A stretch of DNA of 64,000 nucleotides. Source: JAFGCY01 sp964609245. Lineage in GTDB: Bacteria > 4484-113 > JAFGCY01. Shown piece by piece: positions 42,181-50,633 of this stretch. Within the stretch, counting starts at the first letter, position 1; every line of letters starts with the position of its first letter. The position numbers were made by a program, and so were the translations under genes. Below the pieces are notes generated by a model. It worked only from the letters and a program-made list of their open reading frames with translations. It was not told where the DNA came from and ran no database searches. The stretch spans positions 1 through 64,000 of the forward strand of contig CAZSSB010000014.1 in NCBI GenBank assembly GCA_964609245.1, read 5' to 3'.

Positions 42181-43872
42181 TCACTCGACGACCGGCATGA
42201 CAAGCGCCGAGGGCCGCCCACCGTCGTGATACAGGCTGGTGGTCTGGCTCACGTAGGCGGCGCCGTCCTCCCACATCTCACCCGTACCGGGGTTAAGGTC
42301 CCAGCGCGGGTAGTTGCTGCCCGTCACGCTGAGACGGATCCGGTGGCCGGCGTTGAACACCACGCTGATCGACCAAAGGTCGATCTCCACCTCGTAGACC
42401 TCTCCGGGCACCAGCGGTGCCGTGGTTTCCATGCTGTCGCGATAGCGCAGGCGCAGGATCCCGTCCAGCATCAGCAGCGAGCGGCCGTCGGGGTAGACGT
42501 CGCAGAGGCGAACGGCGATGTCTGTGTCGACGGCGTCACAGCTGACCCACAGTCGGCAGGTCACCCGCCCCGTTACCTCCAGCGGCATGGCAAGTGGGTC
42601 GGTTTCAAACACCAGCACATCGCCCCGCTCCTCGACCGGGCGCTGGTCAAAGATGCCGGCGTCGATTTCCAGGTTCCGCCCACCGAGGGTTGGTGACGGA
42701 TCGGCGGGATCGAACGTCCAGCCGCTGGGCTCACTGTCACCCGCCGGCTCAGGCCGCAGGCTGCCGTCACCGTGCAGGTAGTAGCTGGTCTCGGTAGCCG
42801 GCATCGGCCAGTCATCGGCATAGCGCCACTCGTTGCCCGGCGCCTGCGGGTCGTCAACGTCCCCGATGACGTAGTACGTAACGGCGGGCGTTGCCAGCAA
42901 CCCGCCGTCGAGTCCCGTGAGCCAGTAGTCCATGAACCAGCCGTAGCATGCCCAGGGCGGATGGGCGGCCGCTGCCGGGAATTCCAGTTCGCCACAGACC
43001 GTCTCGCCGTCTCCTCCGTGCACCCACGGCCCCATCACCAGCCACTGGTTGCCCTGCGCGCCGGGGCCTCCATCGTGCTGCCGCAGCGTGAACGCATCAA
43101 TGGTGCCCTGACTGAAAGTATCGAACCAGCCCCCGAAATGCATGCCGGGCGCCGTGATCTCCGCGGCGTTCTCGCGAATGCTGAACTGCTTCCAGAAGTC
43201 GTCGTAGGTGGGATGGGAATGATAGAGCTCCCGCACGCCGGGGTCGAAGTTGTTCTTGTCCAGCCACAGCGTCATCTGCTCCTCGCGGTAGGCGCCGCCG
43301 ACGTAGACGAACTCATGGAACATCGAGGCCGCGGCGATGCCGACGAACTGGCCTCGCAGCCCCGGGGGACGCTGGGTAGCCGTGTAGTTCTGCGTCATCC
43401 CCAGCATCGATCCACCGGTCGTAGCGATGCTGCCATTGCACCACGGCTGCTGCATGATCCACTCGCAGGTGTCCAGACCATCCTGGTGCTCCCCCAGGTC
43501 GCTCCCGCTCTGGGGAAAGTTGCTGCCGCCGCTGCCAAACCGGCCGCGCGTGTCCTGGGCGACCAGCACCCGGCCGTCAGCGTTGACCGCGGCGCCGTGA
43601 TCGGCCTCCCAGGTCTTGTCGTAGCATGTCCGTACCAGCACCACGGGCCAGGACCCCACTGCCCCCGGCAGGTAGACGTCCGTCGCCAGCTGCGTACCGT
43701 CCGTCATCTGTACCAATCGGGTATTGAGCCCCGCTAGCCACTGCTGTACCGGTGGATCCGGCGGACCCGGCAGATCGGGATCCGCGCCGCCGCCCGAGCA
43801 CGCGCAGCACAGCAGCGCGACGGAGATGGCCCCCGCCACCAGGATTGTCCTTCGCAAAATACCAGCCTGCAT
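42181..43872 (-). CDS. CocE/NonD-type serine hydrolase lipoprotein (S15 family)
   Basis: A 563-residue protein with a Cys-rich lipobox region (VALLCCACSGGG). It has an alpha/beta-hydrolase domain with DTRGRFGSGG and the nucleophile elbow ATTGGSMLGMT (Ser near 153), a His in MGPWVHGGDG, and a C-terminal jelly-roll (RIRLSVTGSNYPRWDLNPG) typical of X-Pro dipeptidyl peptidase/cocaine esterase homologues. It cleaves acyl, ester or peptide bonds; the substrate is unknown. ATG 43872 was chosen because AGGAC lies 5 nt upstream and the signal peptide begins there. It leads the operon with the two asparagine-synthase-like genes, an odd combination. Confidence 0.9.
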   Translation of the reverse strand: MQAGILRRTILVAGAISVALLCCACSGGGADPDLPGPPDPPVQQWLAGLNTRLVQMTDGTQLATDVYLPGAVGSWPVVLVRTCYDKTWEADHGAAVNADGRVLVAQDTRGRFGSGGSNFPQSGSDLGEHQDGLDTCEWIMQQPWCNGSIATTGGSMLGMTQNYTATQRPPGLRGQFVGIAAASMFHEFVYVGGAYREEQMTLWLDKNNFDPGVRELYHSHPTYDDFWKQFSIRENAAEITAPGMHFGGWFDTFSQGTIDAFTLRQHDGGPGAQGNQWLVMGPWVHGGDGETVCGELEFPAAAAHPPWACYGWFMDYWLTGLDGGLLATPAVTYYVIGDVDDPQAPGNEWRYADDWPMPATETSYYLHGDGSLRPEPAGDSEPSGWTFDPADPSPTLGGRNLEIDAGIFDQRPVEERGDVLVFETDPLAMPLEVTGRVTCRLWVSCDAVDTDIAVRLCDVYPDGRSLLMLDGILRLRYRDSMETTAPLVPGEVYEVEIDLWSISVVFNAGHRIRLSVTGSNYPRWDLNPGTGEMWEDGAAYVSQTTSLYHDGGRPSALVMPVVE

Positions 43873-44008
43873 CAGTCCTAACCCCACAGCTTGCCCTCGT
43901 CGGGCGTAGCACACTGCGCTCATAGCTACCACATGCCCGGCCGATGCGCAACGCCGCGGGACTGGCGAGGGGCATGCCCCGGGTCCGGTAGCATGTAAGG
44001 GTTGATTG

Positions 44009-44081
44009 TGGGCCCGGCAGGATTCGAACCTGCGACCAAGTGATTATGAGTCACCTGCTCTAACCACTGAGCTACGGGCCC
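44009..44081 (-). tRNA. tRNA-Ile2 (CAU anticodon, lysidine-type)
   Basis: On the minus strand a perfect 7-bp acceptor stem (GGGCCCG/CGGGCCC), D-arm GCTC-AGTGGTTA-GAGC, anticodon arm GGTGA-CTCATAA-TCACT and T-arm GCAGG-TTCGAAT-CCTGC. The CAT anticodon would suggest Met, but the run AGAGCAGGTGACTCATAATC and the following TTGGTCGC match E. coli tRNA-Ile2 (read as AUA after TilS lysidine modification). The discriminator is A; CCA is not encoded. Confidence 0.92.
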
Positions 44082-44094
44082 CGGCCGCAATGTG

Positions 44095-44124
44095 ATTGTA
44101 ACGGCGGCTCGGATCGGGGGTCAA
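44095..44124 (-). promoter_or_regulatory. Sigma70-type promoter of tRNA-Ile2
   Basis: On the minus strand TTGACC (44124-44119), an 18-nt spacer and TACAAT (44100-44095), 13 nt before the tRNA 5' end. Confidence 0.8.
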
Positions 44125-44165
44125 CGACGCGCCGCGCGTGAGCCGCCACGCGGCACCGCGGGATG

Positions 44166-44642
44166 CTACTGGCCGTCCTCCGGCTCAGGCTCGGGTTCCT
44201 CGGCCGTCCAGACCGGCACCTGCAGTTCCGCCGGAAACTCTCCGTAGGTCACGATCTCGACACTGGCGCCGAGGTACAGGTACCACTGACGTCCGGCCCT
44301 GACCCAGCGCACCGGACTCTGGGCCGCGAACATCGGGCCCAGCTCCGGATTCACAGCCGTGATCGCGAAGCCGTCCTGCTCCACCACCTTGACATCGTAG
44401 GTCGTGGCCGCTGGATACCGGGTGTTGGGGACGGCCGAGCCGCGCATCGTGTCGTCGTACTTCCGCAGGTCTTCCGCCGTCATCTGGCCGCGGTAGGCCG
44501 GACTCAGAAACGAGCTGTAGGCGGTCTGCGGCGACTGACCCGCCATGTAGTTGTAGTAATCGACAGCCCGCCCGGCCACGTCCTGTCCCAGCCAGCCACA
44601 GCCGGTCAGCAGCAGCAACAGGACGGTGCCCAGCCAGCGCAT
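44166..44642 (-). CDS. Small lipoprotein of unknown function, probably leaderless
   Basis: A 158-residue lipoprotein (MRWLGTVLLLLLTGC lipobox). The mature part has short helices (DYYNYMAGQSPQTAYSSFL) then beta strands (YDVKVVEQDGFAITAV, RWVRAGRQWYLYLG) ending in an acidic PEPEPED tail, reminiscent of NTF2-like or stress-related small lipoproteins, but I do not recognise it. ATG 44642 was chosen because TATAAT (44654-44649) ends exactly 6 nt upstream, which would put the transcription start on the ATG; ATG 44672 would lie upstream of that box. Confidence 0.78.
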   Translation of the reverse strand: MRWLGTVLLLLLTGCGWLGQDVAGRAVDYYNYMAGQSPQTAYSSFLSPAYRGQMTAEDLRKYDDTMRGSAVPNTRYPAATTYDVKVVEQDGFAITAVNPELGPMFAAQSPVRWVRAGRQWYLYLGASVEIVTYGEFPAELQVPVWTAEEPEPEPEDGQ

Positions 44643-44648
44643 GCCGGC

Positions 44649-44654
44649 ATTATA
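44649..44654 (-). promoter_or_regulatory. Leaderless-type -10 box (TATAAT, 6 nt before ATG 44642)
   Basis: TATAAT then GCCGGC then ATG on the minus strand. AGGACA 17 nt upstream of the box is a partial -35. Confidence 0.65.
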
Positions 44655-44694
44655 TCCGTTCCGTTTTACCATGTCCTCTCACCTGCGGGACGGC

Positions 44695-45621
44695 TCAGTA
44701 CAGCCATGGTTCACCCGCCGGACGTGTCTTGAACCGCTTATGACCCAGCAGCCACTGGGATGGATCCTCGCGGATTACCTCCACGTAGGCCGCGTTGATC
44801 CGCGTCAGCAACTCCACCATCGCCTCGTCGTGATCCGTGGGCAGCCCGCTCACGTCCAGCGGTGCCTTCGCCACCCAGCGGTGCTTGCCCGGTGCCAGCC
44901 GCCGCGTGTAGATCACCACGAGTGGGCAGCCGAACTTGAGTGCCAGCGCGGCGGGCCCCGGCACGGTGCTGGCCTCGATGCCCGCGAACGGCGCAAACAC
45001 GCCGGTCGTTCCCCCGTTCTGGTCGGCCACCAGCCCCAGTACGTTGTTGCCCTTCAGTGCTCGCAGGACGGCGCTGTTCATCCGTTTGCCCGACATGATG
45101 TTCACGATGCCCAGGCGCGCTCGCCAGGGAAACGCCAGGTTGGAGAAGAACTCGTCGCGCTGCGGTTTGCCCACCGCATGCAGAGTCCTGATCCTGTGCG
45201 TCAAGTACGCACCGCACAGATCCCAGTTGCCGTAGTGCATCGAGAGGCCGATGGCGCCGCGCCCCTCTGTCAGCGCGCCGCTCAGGTGCTCGACACCCTC
45301 GACCTCGGTCACCATCGCCAGCGTGCGTTCCACCGGCATGCTTCCCATGCGGATGAACTCGACCACGTACCATCCCAGGTGCCGGGCCGCCCGTCCGCCG
45401 ATTCGGCGGCGCTCCGACGCATCGTAGCGCTCGCCGCAGACCAGCTCCAGGTTGCGCGCCGCCGTCCTGCGCCAGCGAGGCAGCAGCCACCACGCCAGCC
45501 AGGCCAGGCCGGCTCCCAGCGCGTATGCCGCGCGCTCGGGCAGCACGCGTACGAGCCAGATCAGCGCGAGAGTCAACGCCCGCACCGGGAGGTTGCGCAC
45601 GACGTAGTACCAGCGGGGCAT
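44695..45621 (-). CDS. Lipid A-type acyltransferase (LpxL/HtrB family)
   Basis: A 308-residue inner-membrane protein with an N-terminal TM (LTLALIWLVRVLPERAAYALG), the HX4D catalytic motif in MHYGNWDL (near 127) and the conserved ADQNGG and VPGPAALALKFGCPLVV segments of lipid A/phosphoglycerolipid acyltransferases. It transfers a secondary acyl chain to Kdo2-lipid IVA or a related lipid, supporting an LPS outer membrane. Either ATG 45621 or GTG 45627 starts it; TACAAT (45640-45635) ends 7 nt before the GTG, favouring near-leaderless initiation there. Divergent from the CPBP protease gene. Confidence 0.9.
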   Translation of the reverse strand: MPRWYYVVRNLPVRALTLALIWLVRVLPERAAYALGAGLAWLAWWLLPRWRRTAARNLELVCGERYDASERRRIGGRAARHLGWYVVEFIRMGSMPVERTLAMVTEVEGVEHLSGALTEGRGAIGLSMHYGNWDLCGAYLTHRIRTLHAVGKPQRDEFFSNLAFPWRARLGIVNIMSGKRMNSAVLRALKGNNVLGLVADQNGGTTGVFAPFAGIEASTVPGPAALALKFGCPLVVIYTRRLAPGKHRWVAKAPLDVSGLPTDHDEAMVELLTRINAAYVEVIREDPSQWLLGHKRFKTRPAGEPWLY

Positions 45622-45634
45622 GGTCACGGCCAGC

Positions 45635-45663
45635 ATTGTAGCGAACGGCGGGCAGGCTATACT
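45635..45663. promoter_or_regulatory. Overlapping divergent promoters (acyltransferase / CPBP)
   Basis: Minus strand: TACAAT (45640-45635), 7 nt before GTG 45627. Plus strand: TATACT (45658-45663), 9 nt before ATG 45673, with TTGTAG (45636-45641) as -35 at 16-nt spacing. The plus -35 lies on the minus -10, so the two promoters should exclude each other. Confidence 0.6.
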
Positions 45664-45672
45664 GGTAGTCCG

Positions 45673-46416
45673 ATGATACGGGACGACTCCCCCAACTGGC
45701 AGCGGCATCCCGTAACGCAACTGGTCGCGGTGATCCTCGGCATCGGTCCGCTCTACGCGCTGGTGATTTACTCCGGATTCGTCGGCATGCGCCAGCCCAC
45801 CTTCGACGCGCCGGACCTTCGCGAGACCCTGGCTCATCTGCTGGTGTTCGTCTTCGGCTTCGGCGGACTGCTGGTGGCGCTGCTCTATCTGGTCTGCGGC
45901 CAGCGCCTGGCCAGCCTCAACCTGCGCCCCGGTCGCTGGCTGCTGGACATGCGCAGCGGGGTGATGCTGGCCGGCGCGCTGCTGGCCTACCAGCTGGCCT
46001 TCAGCATGCTGACCGCCCAGCTGGGCTCAAGCGAGGTCCCCGAGGCGAACCTGGCCATCGCCCGCGAGCTGTCCGAGGATCCGTGGCTGCTGGCGCTGTG
46101 GCTGGGTCCGACCGTCTGGCTGCAGGCCGGCCTGTTCGAGGAGCTGTCGCGATCGTTCATGCTCAGTCGGCTGTGGCAGGTCTGGACCGGGCCGGCCGGC
46201 AAGTGGCTGGTGTTGATCGGCTCCTCGCTGCTGTTCGGTCTCGGGCATCTCTACCAGGGCCCGGTGGGAGTCTTCGGCACGGCGCTGATCGGCCTGATCC
46301 TCGGCTGGCACTACCTGGTGCGCGGCCGGCTGCTGCCGCTGATCATCGCTCACGGCCTCTACGACACGGTGGTGATCCTCGCGCTGGTGAGCGCGGTGCG
46401 CTACGACCTGGTCTAG
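45673..46416 (+). CDS. CPBP-family intramembrane metalloprotease (Abi/CAAX-like)
   Basis: A 247-residue membrane protein with about seven TM helices. It has the CPBP motifs: FEELSRSFM (EExxxR, near 155-160), GLGHLYQG (His near 197) and IIAHGLYD (His near 231). The family is related to CAAX prenyl proteases and acts within the membrane; bacterial substrates are mostly unknown. It starts at ATG 45673, 9 nt after TATACT, so the leader is at most a few nucleotides and no Shine-Dalgarno is present. Confidence 0.9.
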   Translation: MIRDDSPNWQRHPVTQLVAVILGIGPLYALVIYSGFVGMRQPTFDAPDLRETLAHLLVFVFGFGGLLVALLYLVCGQRLASLNLRPGRWLLDMRSGVMLAGALLAYQLAFSMLTAQLGSSEVPEANLAIARELSEDPWLLALWLGPTVWLQAGLFEELSRSFMLSRLWQVWTGPAGKWLVLIGSSLLFGLGHLYQGPVGVFGTALIGLILGWHYLVRGRLLPLIIAHGLYDTVVILALVSAVRYDLV

Positions 46417-46472
46417 GCACAGTCTGCCCGTAACTTGTGGAACACTGCCAACAGGATATGCACCGGCAATGG

Positions 46473-46478
46473 TATAAT
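46473..46478 (+). promoter_or_regulatory. -10 box (TATAAT) for the barrel/cytochrome pair
   Basis: TATAAT ends 47 nt before ATG 46526. The leader contains GC-rich inverted repeats (ccggcgccgg) and a GGGGAAGGCGG ribosome site. Confidence 0.5.
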
Positions 46479-46525
46479 CGGCCTCCGGCGCCGGCACTCT
46501 GCCGGCCGGCGGGGAAGGCGGATTC

Positions 46526-47965
46526 ATGACTGCATGGAAGTGGGGCATCCTTCTGTGTGGCGCGCTGAGCGCCGCTTGCTGCGTGTCGATGGCCTATGCG
46601 GCGCCCGACCGCCTCGGTGACGAGGTGCCCGACGCCTTTCCGGACCAGCCCCATGCTCTCAGCTTCGGCTACAGCCACGAGTCGATCCAGCTGGAAGGAC
46701 CGCTGAGCGACGACCGCGTCGCCCACGACTACTTCCGGCTGCGCTACACCCTCAATTCCAGCACGGCGCTCGGATTCCGCTACGGCACCCACGATCTGAC
46801 CGGCGGGCTGGGTCTGACGACGCCGCTGTTCGATAACCGCGACAGCGCGGAGTCCTACACGCTGGATCTCAACCTCAACCTGCTGAATGTGCCCGCCACG
46901 CCCGCCGACCCCGACAACGGCGTGGAATTCTCCGCCGGCTCGTCTTTCGGGCTGGGCATCAGCGGTACCCAGTACCAGAGCGACATGAGCGATCTGACCA
47001 GTGACGACTCGCTGCTCAGGGCCTACCTGGTCTACACCTCTGATCTCTCGCCCGAGATGCGGGCGCACACGGTCTTCAGCACCGCGCGCCTGACCGGTGA
47101 CAACCAATCGGGCTCCGTCAACCGCGTCGGGGCCGGTCTCGATTACACCCTGATCGGCGGTCGCCGCCCCCTCGTGTTGATGGCCAATGGCGTGCTGGAC
47201 GTCTATAACTTCCGCGAGCCGGAGTTCAACACCAGCCGCGTCAGCCGCTTCGACGTCGGGCTGCGTTATCGTGTTGCCGAGGACTGGTACGCCAGCATCG
47301 GCTACATCACGGTCAACGACAGCGAGGACGACTCCAGCGGCAGCGGCATCTACGCCGGCGTGCAGTTTGTCGATGAGCCCTCGCCGCCCAAGCCGGAGTG
47401 CCCCGAGGTTGAGCAGGACTCCGCGCCCGAGGAGGGCGACGATCCAGGACAGCCGCCGGCTGCTGATCAGCAGCCGGACCAGGCGTCCGCCACCGTCCCT
47501 GCCGAGCAACCCACCCTGATGGCCGCGGCGCCAGCCCCGGATTCGGTCGAGCCTGCAATTGAGGAACCGGCCGGGTCCGACAGAGCCGCCGCCGCCGCCG
47601 AGCCGGAGGCGGGATCTGCCGAGAGCGCGGATGGCGATGACTGGGAGATGGGCATCGCGATTCCGCCCTTTCCGGAGCAGCGCCCGCGCCATACGCCGGC
47701 CGGCGCGCTGATGGCCCGCGCCGTGCTCGAGGCCGCGCCGCCCCACCCCCACCACACCAGGCCCGAGGATGAGCTGCAACGTCCGCCGGCGGATGATTCG
47801 GCGGCTGGCAGCGACGAGCTCGGTGCTGAGTTGGTCGAGTCAGCGGACGCGGAGGCGCCCGGTGTGCTGGAACTCGACAGCGAGTCGATCATCGCCGACT
47901 CCGCAACCGCCACGGATGAGGGCACGGCGGAGGCCGGCCGAGTTGCCGCGGCGGCGGGAGGATAG
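46526..47965 (+). CDS. Outer-membrane beta-barrel-like protein with acidic disordered tail
   Basis: A 479-residue protein with a signal peptide (ending SMAYA-APD). Residues of about 35-290 alternate short amphipathic strands (HALSFGYSHESIQL, LRYTLNSSTALGFRYG, FDVGLRYRVAEDWYASIGY) and end with GIYAGVQF, a C-terminal aromatic typical of outer-membrane barrels. The remaining 190 residues are Pro/Glu/Ala-rich, low-complexity and probably disordered. The barrel is small compared with MtrB-type porins. The gene ends 1 bp before the multiheme cytochrome start, whose Shine-Dalgarno lies inside it, so the two are coupled. Confidence 0.85.
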   Translation: MTAWKWGILLCGALSAACCVSMAYAAPDRLGDEVPDAFPDQPHALSFGYSHESIQLEGPLSDDRVAHDYFRLRYTLNSSTALGFRYGTHDLTGGLGLTTPLFDNRDSAESYTLDLNLNLLNVPATPADPDNGVEFSAGSSFGLGISGTQYQSDMSDLTSDDSLLRAYLVYTSDLSPEMRAHTVFSTARLTGDNQSGSVNRVGAGLDYTLIGGRRPLVLMANGVLDVYNFREPEFNTSRVSRFDVGLRYRVAEDWYASIGYITVNDSEDDSSGSGIYAGVQFVDEPSPPKPECPEVEQDSAPEEGDDPGQPPAADQQPDQASATVPAEQPTLMAAAPAPDSVEPAIEEPAGSDRAAAAAEPEAGSAESADGDDWEMGIAIPPFPEQRPRHTPAGALMARAVLEAAPPHPHHTRPEDELQRPPADDSAAGSDELGAELVESADAEAPGVLELDSESIIADSATATDEGTAEAGRVAAAAGG

Positions 47966-47966
47966 C

Positions 47967-48833
47967 ATGCGGCCGCTGCTGCTGGTTGCGGCCGTGCTGA
48001 CGCTGGCGCTGGGAAGCGTCGCCGCTCAGGACTCAGACGATGACGCGGATGCCCGGGCCGGCACTACGGGCGATGACGCGGCGGGCGTTGACTGGAGCGA
48101 CTGCCTGGCCTGCCACACCGACGTGGTCACCCAATTGCCCACGCTGTCCACCTTCCGCATCGACGTACCGGGCACACCCCTGCCCGACTGCCGCGACTGC
48201 CATCAGCCCGTCGAGCTGTCGGCGCTGCGCACGCAGTGGACTCATCCGGTACGCACCGTGGCTGACCACCTGGCCTGCATGGACTGCCATGTGGTTGCCA
48301 CGCATGACGGCACTTGCCCCCCGCCGCGCCCTGTGGGCGACTACAACGCCTCGGGCTGCCATGAGTGCCATCCCGCGGTCGAACTGAGGCTGTCGATGCT
48401 GTGGTCCCATGGCCACGACCCCCGCGTCACCTGCCGCGATTGCCATCCCGCCCATCGGCCGCTGGCGGCGGCCCTGCCCCCGCGGCTGCTCCCGCACGAG
48501 TTTCGCCAGAACTGGCTGGGCCACGGCGACTGGTGGGCAAGCAATGAGGCCTGCTTCGCCTGCCACACTCCGGGGGAACTGCTCCTCCCGCTGGACCGGG
48601 GCTTCGTGACGCTCAACACCGTGAATTACCATGACACCCACGTGGTCGGAGGCCAGGTGCTGTGCATCGAGTGCCACGACCCCCACGGCAGCAACCGGCG
48701 CGGGATGCTGCGCGATTACCTGCTGAGCGGAGAGTACCTGGCGCAGGTCGAGCACATCGACGGCGCCAGCTGCGCTGTGCTCTGCCACCAAGTGGATCAC
48801 CAGAACTGGCGCTACATCAACAGCGTCTACTAA
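47967..48833 (+). CDS. Periplasmic multiheme c-type cytochrome (7 CXXCH plus 1 CX3CH)
   Basis: A 288-residue exported protein (signal MRPLLLVAAVLTLALGSVAA). Seven CXXCH sites are visible (CLACH, CRDCH, CMDCH, CHECH, CRDCH, CFACH, CIECH) plus a C-terminal CAVLCH (CX3CH), giving up to eight hemes, with extra His for axial ligation. Spacing and HGD-rich linkers resemble DmsE/NrfB-type electron-transfer cytochromes rather than catalytic reductases. Heme attachment would occur in the periplasm by a Ccm/Ccs system not in this window. GGGAGG lies 5 nt before ATG 47967. Paired with the upstream barrel, it may form part of an outer-membrane electron conduit; this is inference. Confidence 0.92.
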   Translation: MRPLLLVAAVLTLALGSVAAQDSDDDADARAGTTGDDAAGVDWSDCLACHTDVVTQLPTLSTFRIDVPGTPLPDCRDCHQPVELSALRTQWTHPVRTVADHLACMDCHVVATHDGTCPPPRPVGDYNASGCHECHPAVELRLSMLWSHGHDPRVTCRDCHPAHRPLAAALPPRLLPHEFRQNWLGHGDWWASNEACFACHTPGELLLPLDRGFVTLNTVNYHDTHVVGGQVLCIECHDPHGSNRRGMLRDYLLSGEYLAQVEHIDGASCAVLCHQVDHQNWRYINSVY

Positions 48834-48857
48834 CCCTCGCGAACTCGGCGGCGCCGG

Positions 48858-50261
48858 CTAGAACTCCACGGGGTAGCGAACCCGGCGGATGCAGTCATTG
48901 ACGGCCATCCCCCCCAGCGGGCGACGCTCCAGTTCGTAACGCACCGGCTCACCCTCGCCGGTGGCCGGCGCATCGTTCGGCAGCAGCAGCATCGACACCA
49001 GGCTGAGTCCCTCGATGTCGATCAGCTCGACCTCGGCGGGCCGCGCATCGATGCGCCGCCGTCGCATTCCGGTCAGCTTGTAGTTGGCGCCCTTGTTCTC
49101 GTATCTGATCGTATGCGGACCTGGCTTCAGCGGCATCACCAGAATGTGGCGGGTCATGATCCGCTCCTCGGTGTCGCGGTCGACGTAGATCCGTTTGCTG
49201 AACAGGGAATCGGCGTCGAAGTGCATATAGCGATCCACCCCGTCCTCCATGTCCCAGGGGTTGATCGTGGCCTCCCAGGGGAAGACCCGCCAGGCCGACC
49301 ATTCGTTGATCGGCCGGCCGTCGATTTCAAGCCCGGCGGTGTAGAACCAGTTCTTGTCGATCTTGTCGTTGATCTCGTAGGTGAACTCGAAGTCAGCGTA
49401 CTGGGTGTGGTAGATCGGCGCGAACCAGGCCAGGTAGCTCTCGGTCATCGGCGCGGAATAGTCGACGGGCTGCGGCGACGGACCGAAGAAGCGGTCGAAG
49501 TAGTCGGCATCGCTGTGGTGCCCGGTCCGCAGGTTGTCCCAGGCCACGTCATACGTGCTGATCAGCAGCGGGGAGAAGTAGCTGGAGCTCAGCGCGTACG
49601 CCAGCCGCCCGCCGTCGGTCTCTGCTCCGCCGCCGATCAGGATTCCCACCACGTCGAAGTTCTCATCGCAGACCAGCCCGCCCGCGCTGCCCGCGTCGAA
49701 CGGCCCCGCCACCTCCAGCATCAACAGCTCGTTGGCATAGTGGTCCGTCGTGTAGCAGGATTCGAACTGCCGGGCGTAGCCCGTGCCGAGCAGCCTGGTG
49801 TCATGCAGCGCGCCGTCGGTGTAGATCGGGTGATGCACGATGTGCAATGCGTCATCCGGACTCAGGGTCCGCGAATCGGCGAGCCTTGCGCTGGCCAGGT
49901 CCGCCAGATCCGCCCCGGCGATGATCAGCACGGCGATATCGGCCCGCGGGTCTATGCGGCGAACTCGCTCGACGTCAAACACGCCGAAATTGGGGTGAAA
50001 CACGTGGATCGACGCTGCGTCGCTGACGGCGTGGAAGGTCGTCAGCACGTGGCCGTCGTGGTTGAACACGTACCCGGTGCAGCGGCGCGTGGTGCCCCAT
50101 TGCGTATCCACGATGATCTGTACGGCGCTGTTCAGGGCGCGATCGCGTCCGGTGCGCGGCCCGGCCAGACTCAGGCCTGGTCCAAGAATCAGCAGCAGCA
50201 GTACTCCGGCCGCCAGGAGCCGGATCGGCGTACGATTGACAGACGACGAGCGGTTCTTCAC
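48858..50261 (-). CDS. Exported trypsin-like serine protease with C-terminal accessory region
   Basis: A 467-residue protein: signal peptide (IRLLAAGVLLLLILGPGLSLA), then a chymotrypsin-fold domain with His in LTTFHAVSD (near 75), Asp in PRADIAVLII (near 107) and Ser in FDAGSAGGLV (near 190; the usual GNSGG is AGSAGG). There is no PDZ domain. Residues of about 270-467 form a non-protease region rich in Trp/Tyr/Asp that may bind substrate or membrane. GTG 50261 was chosen for the AGGAGG Shine-Dalgarno 5 nt upstream and the signal peptide. A TAGAAT at 50299-50294 is its likely -10. It is divergent from the DUF885 gene. Confidence 0.87.
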   Translation of the reverse strand: MKNRSSSVNRTPIRLLAAGVLLLLILGPGLSLAGPRTGRDRALNSAVQIIVDTQWGTTRRCTGYVFNHDGHVLTTFHAVSDAASIHVFHPNFGVFDVERVRRIDPRADIAVLIIAGADLADLASARLADSRTLSPDDALHIVHHPIYTDGALHDTRLLGTGYARQFESCYTTDHYANELLMLEVAGPFDAGSAGGLVCDENFDVVGILIGGGAETDGGRLAYALSSSYFSPLLISTYDVAWDNLRTGHHSDADYFDRFFGPSPQPVDYSAPMTESYLAWFAPIYHTQYADFEFTYEINDKIDKNWFYTAGLEIDGRPINEWSAWRVFPWEATINPWDMEDGVDRYMHFDADSLFSKRIYVDRDTEERIMTRHILVMPLKPGPHTIRYENKGANYKLTGMRRRRIDARPAEVELIDIEGLSLVSMLLLPNDAPATGEGEPVRYELERRPLGGMAVNDCIRRVRYPVEF

Positions 50262-50633
50262 TTGGACCTCCTGCGCTGCAACGTCTGACTTGGATTCTAT
50301 CAGGCAGGTTTCGCAATTCGAGGGCTTATGAAGCCCCGTCCGGTCATAGACCATCGTTCCAGGGCATCCGGGCGCGAGCGGCTGTTGATAGTCGCTGTTG
50401 AGAGCGGTTGATTTCGTGAAAACCACTCCCTGTCACATGGACACCTTAAAATGACGGACTGCGTTTCACGCCGCGCGAGCAGCCGGAACCACGGCTGATA
50501 TCGCCCTTGGCGACCTTATCAACTTGCGTTTTCGCCCCAGTTCATCTACAATATTACTTCGCTAAACATCCCATGGGATTCCAGGCACGGCGACGGGTGC
50601 TGTGATTACCGAGCAAGGGATAAAGGCGGGGAT
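50262..50633. promoter_or_regulatory. 372-bp divergent promoter region (protease / DUF885)
   Basis: No gene was seen. Minus strand: TAGAAT (50299-50294), 32 nt before GTG 50261. Plus strand: TACAAT near 50549 (in 'ctacaatattac'), about 80 nt before ATG 50634. The long plus-strand leader has no obvious hairpin or riboswitch. Confidence 0.45.

Noticed and set aside
44009..44081. tRNA-Met (CAT anticodon)
   Set aside because: The stem and variable-loop sequence around the anticodon match bacterial tRNA-Ile2 far better than elongator or initiator tRNA-Met.
46343..47779. 478-codon minus-strand open frame
   Set aside because: Antisense of the outer-membrane barrel gene, which has a signal peptide and a good ribosome site.
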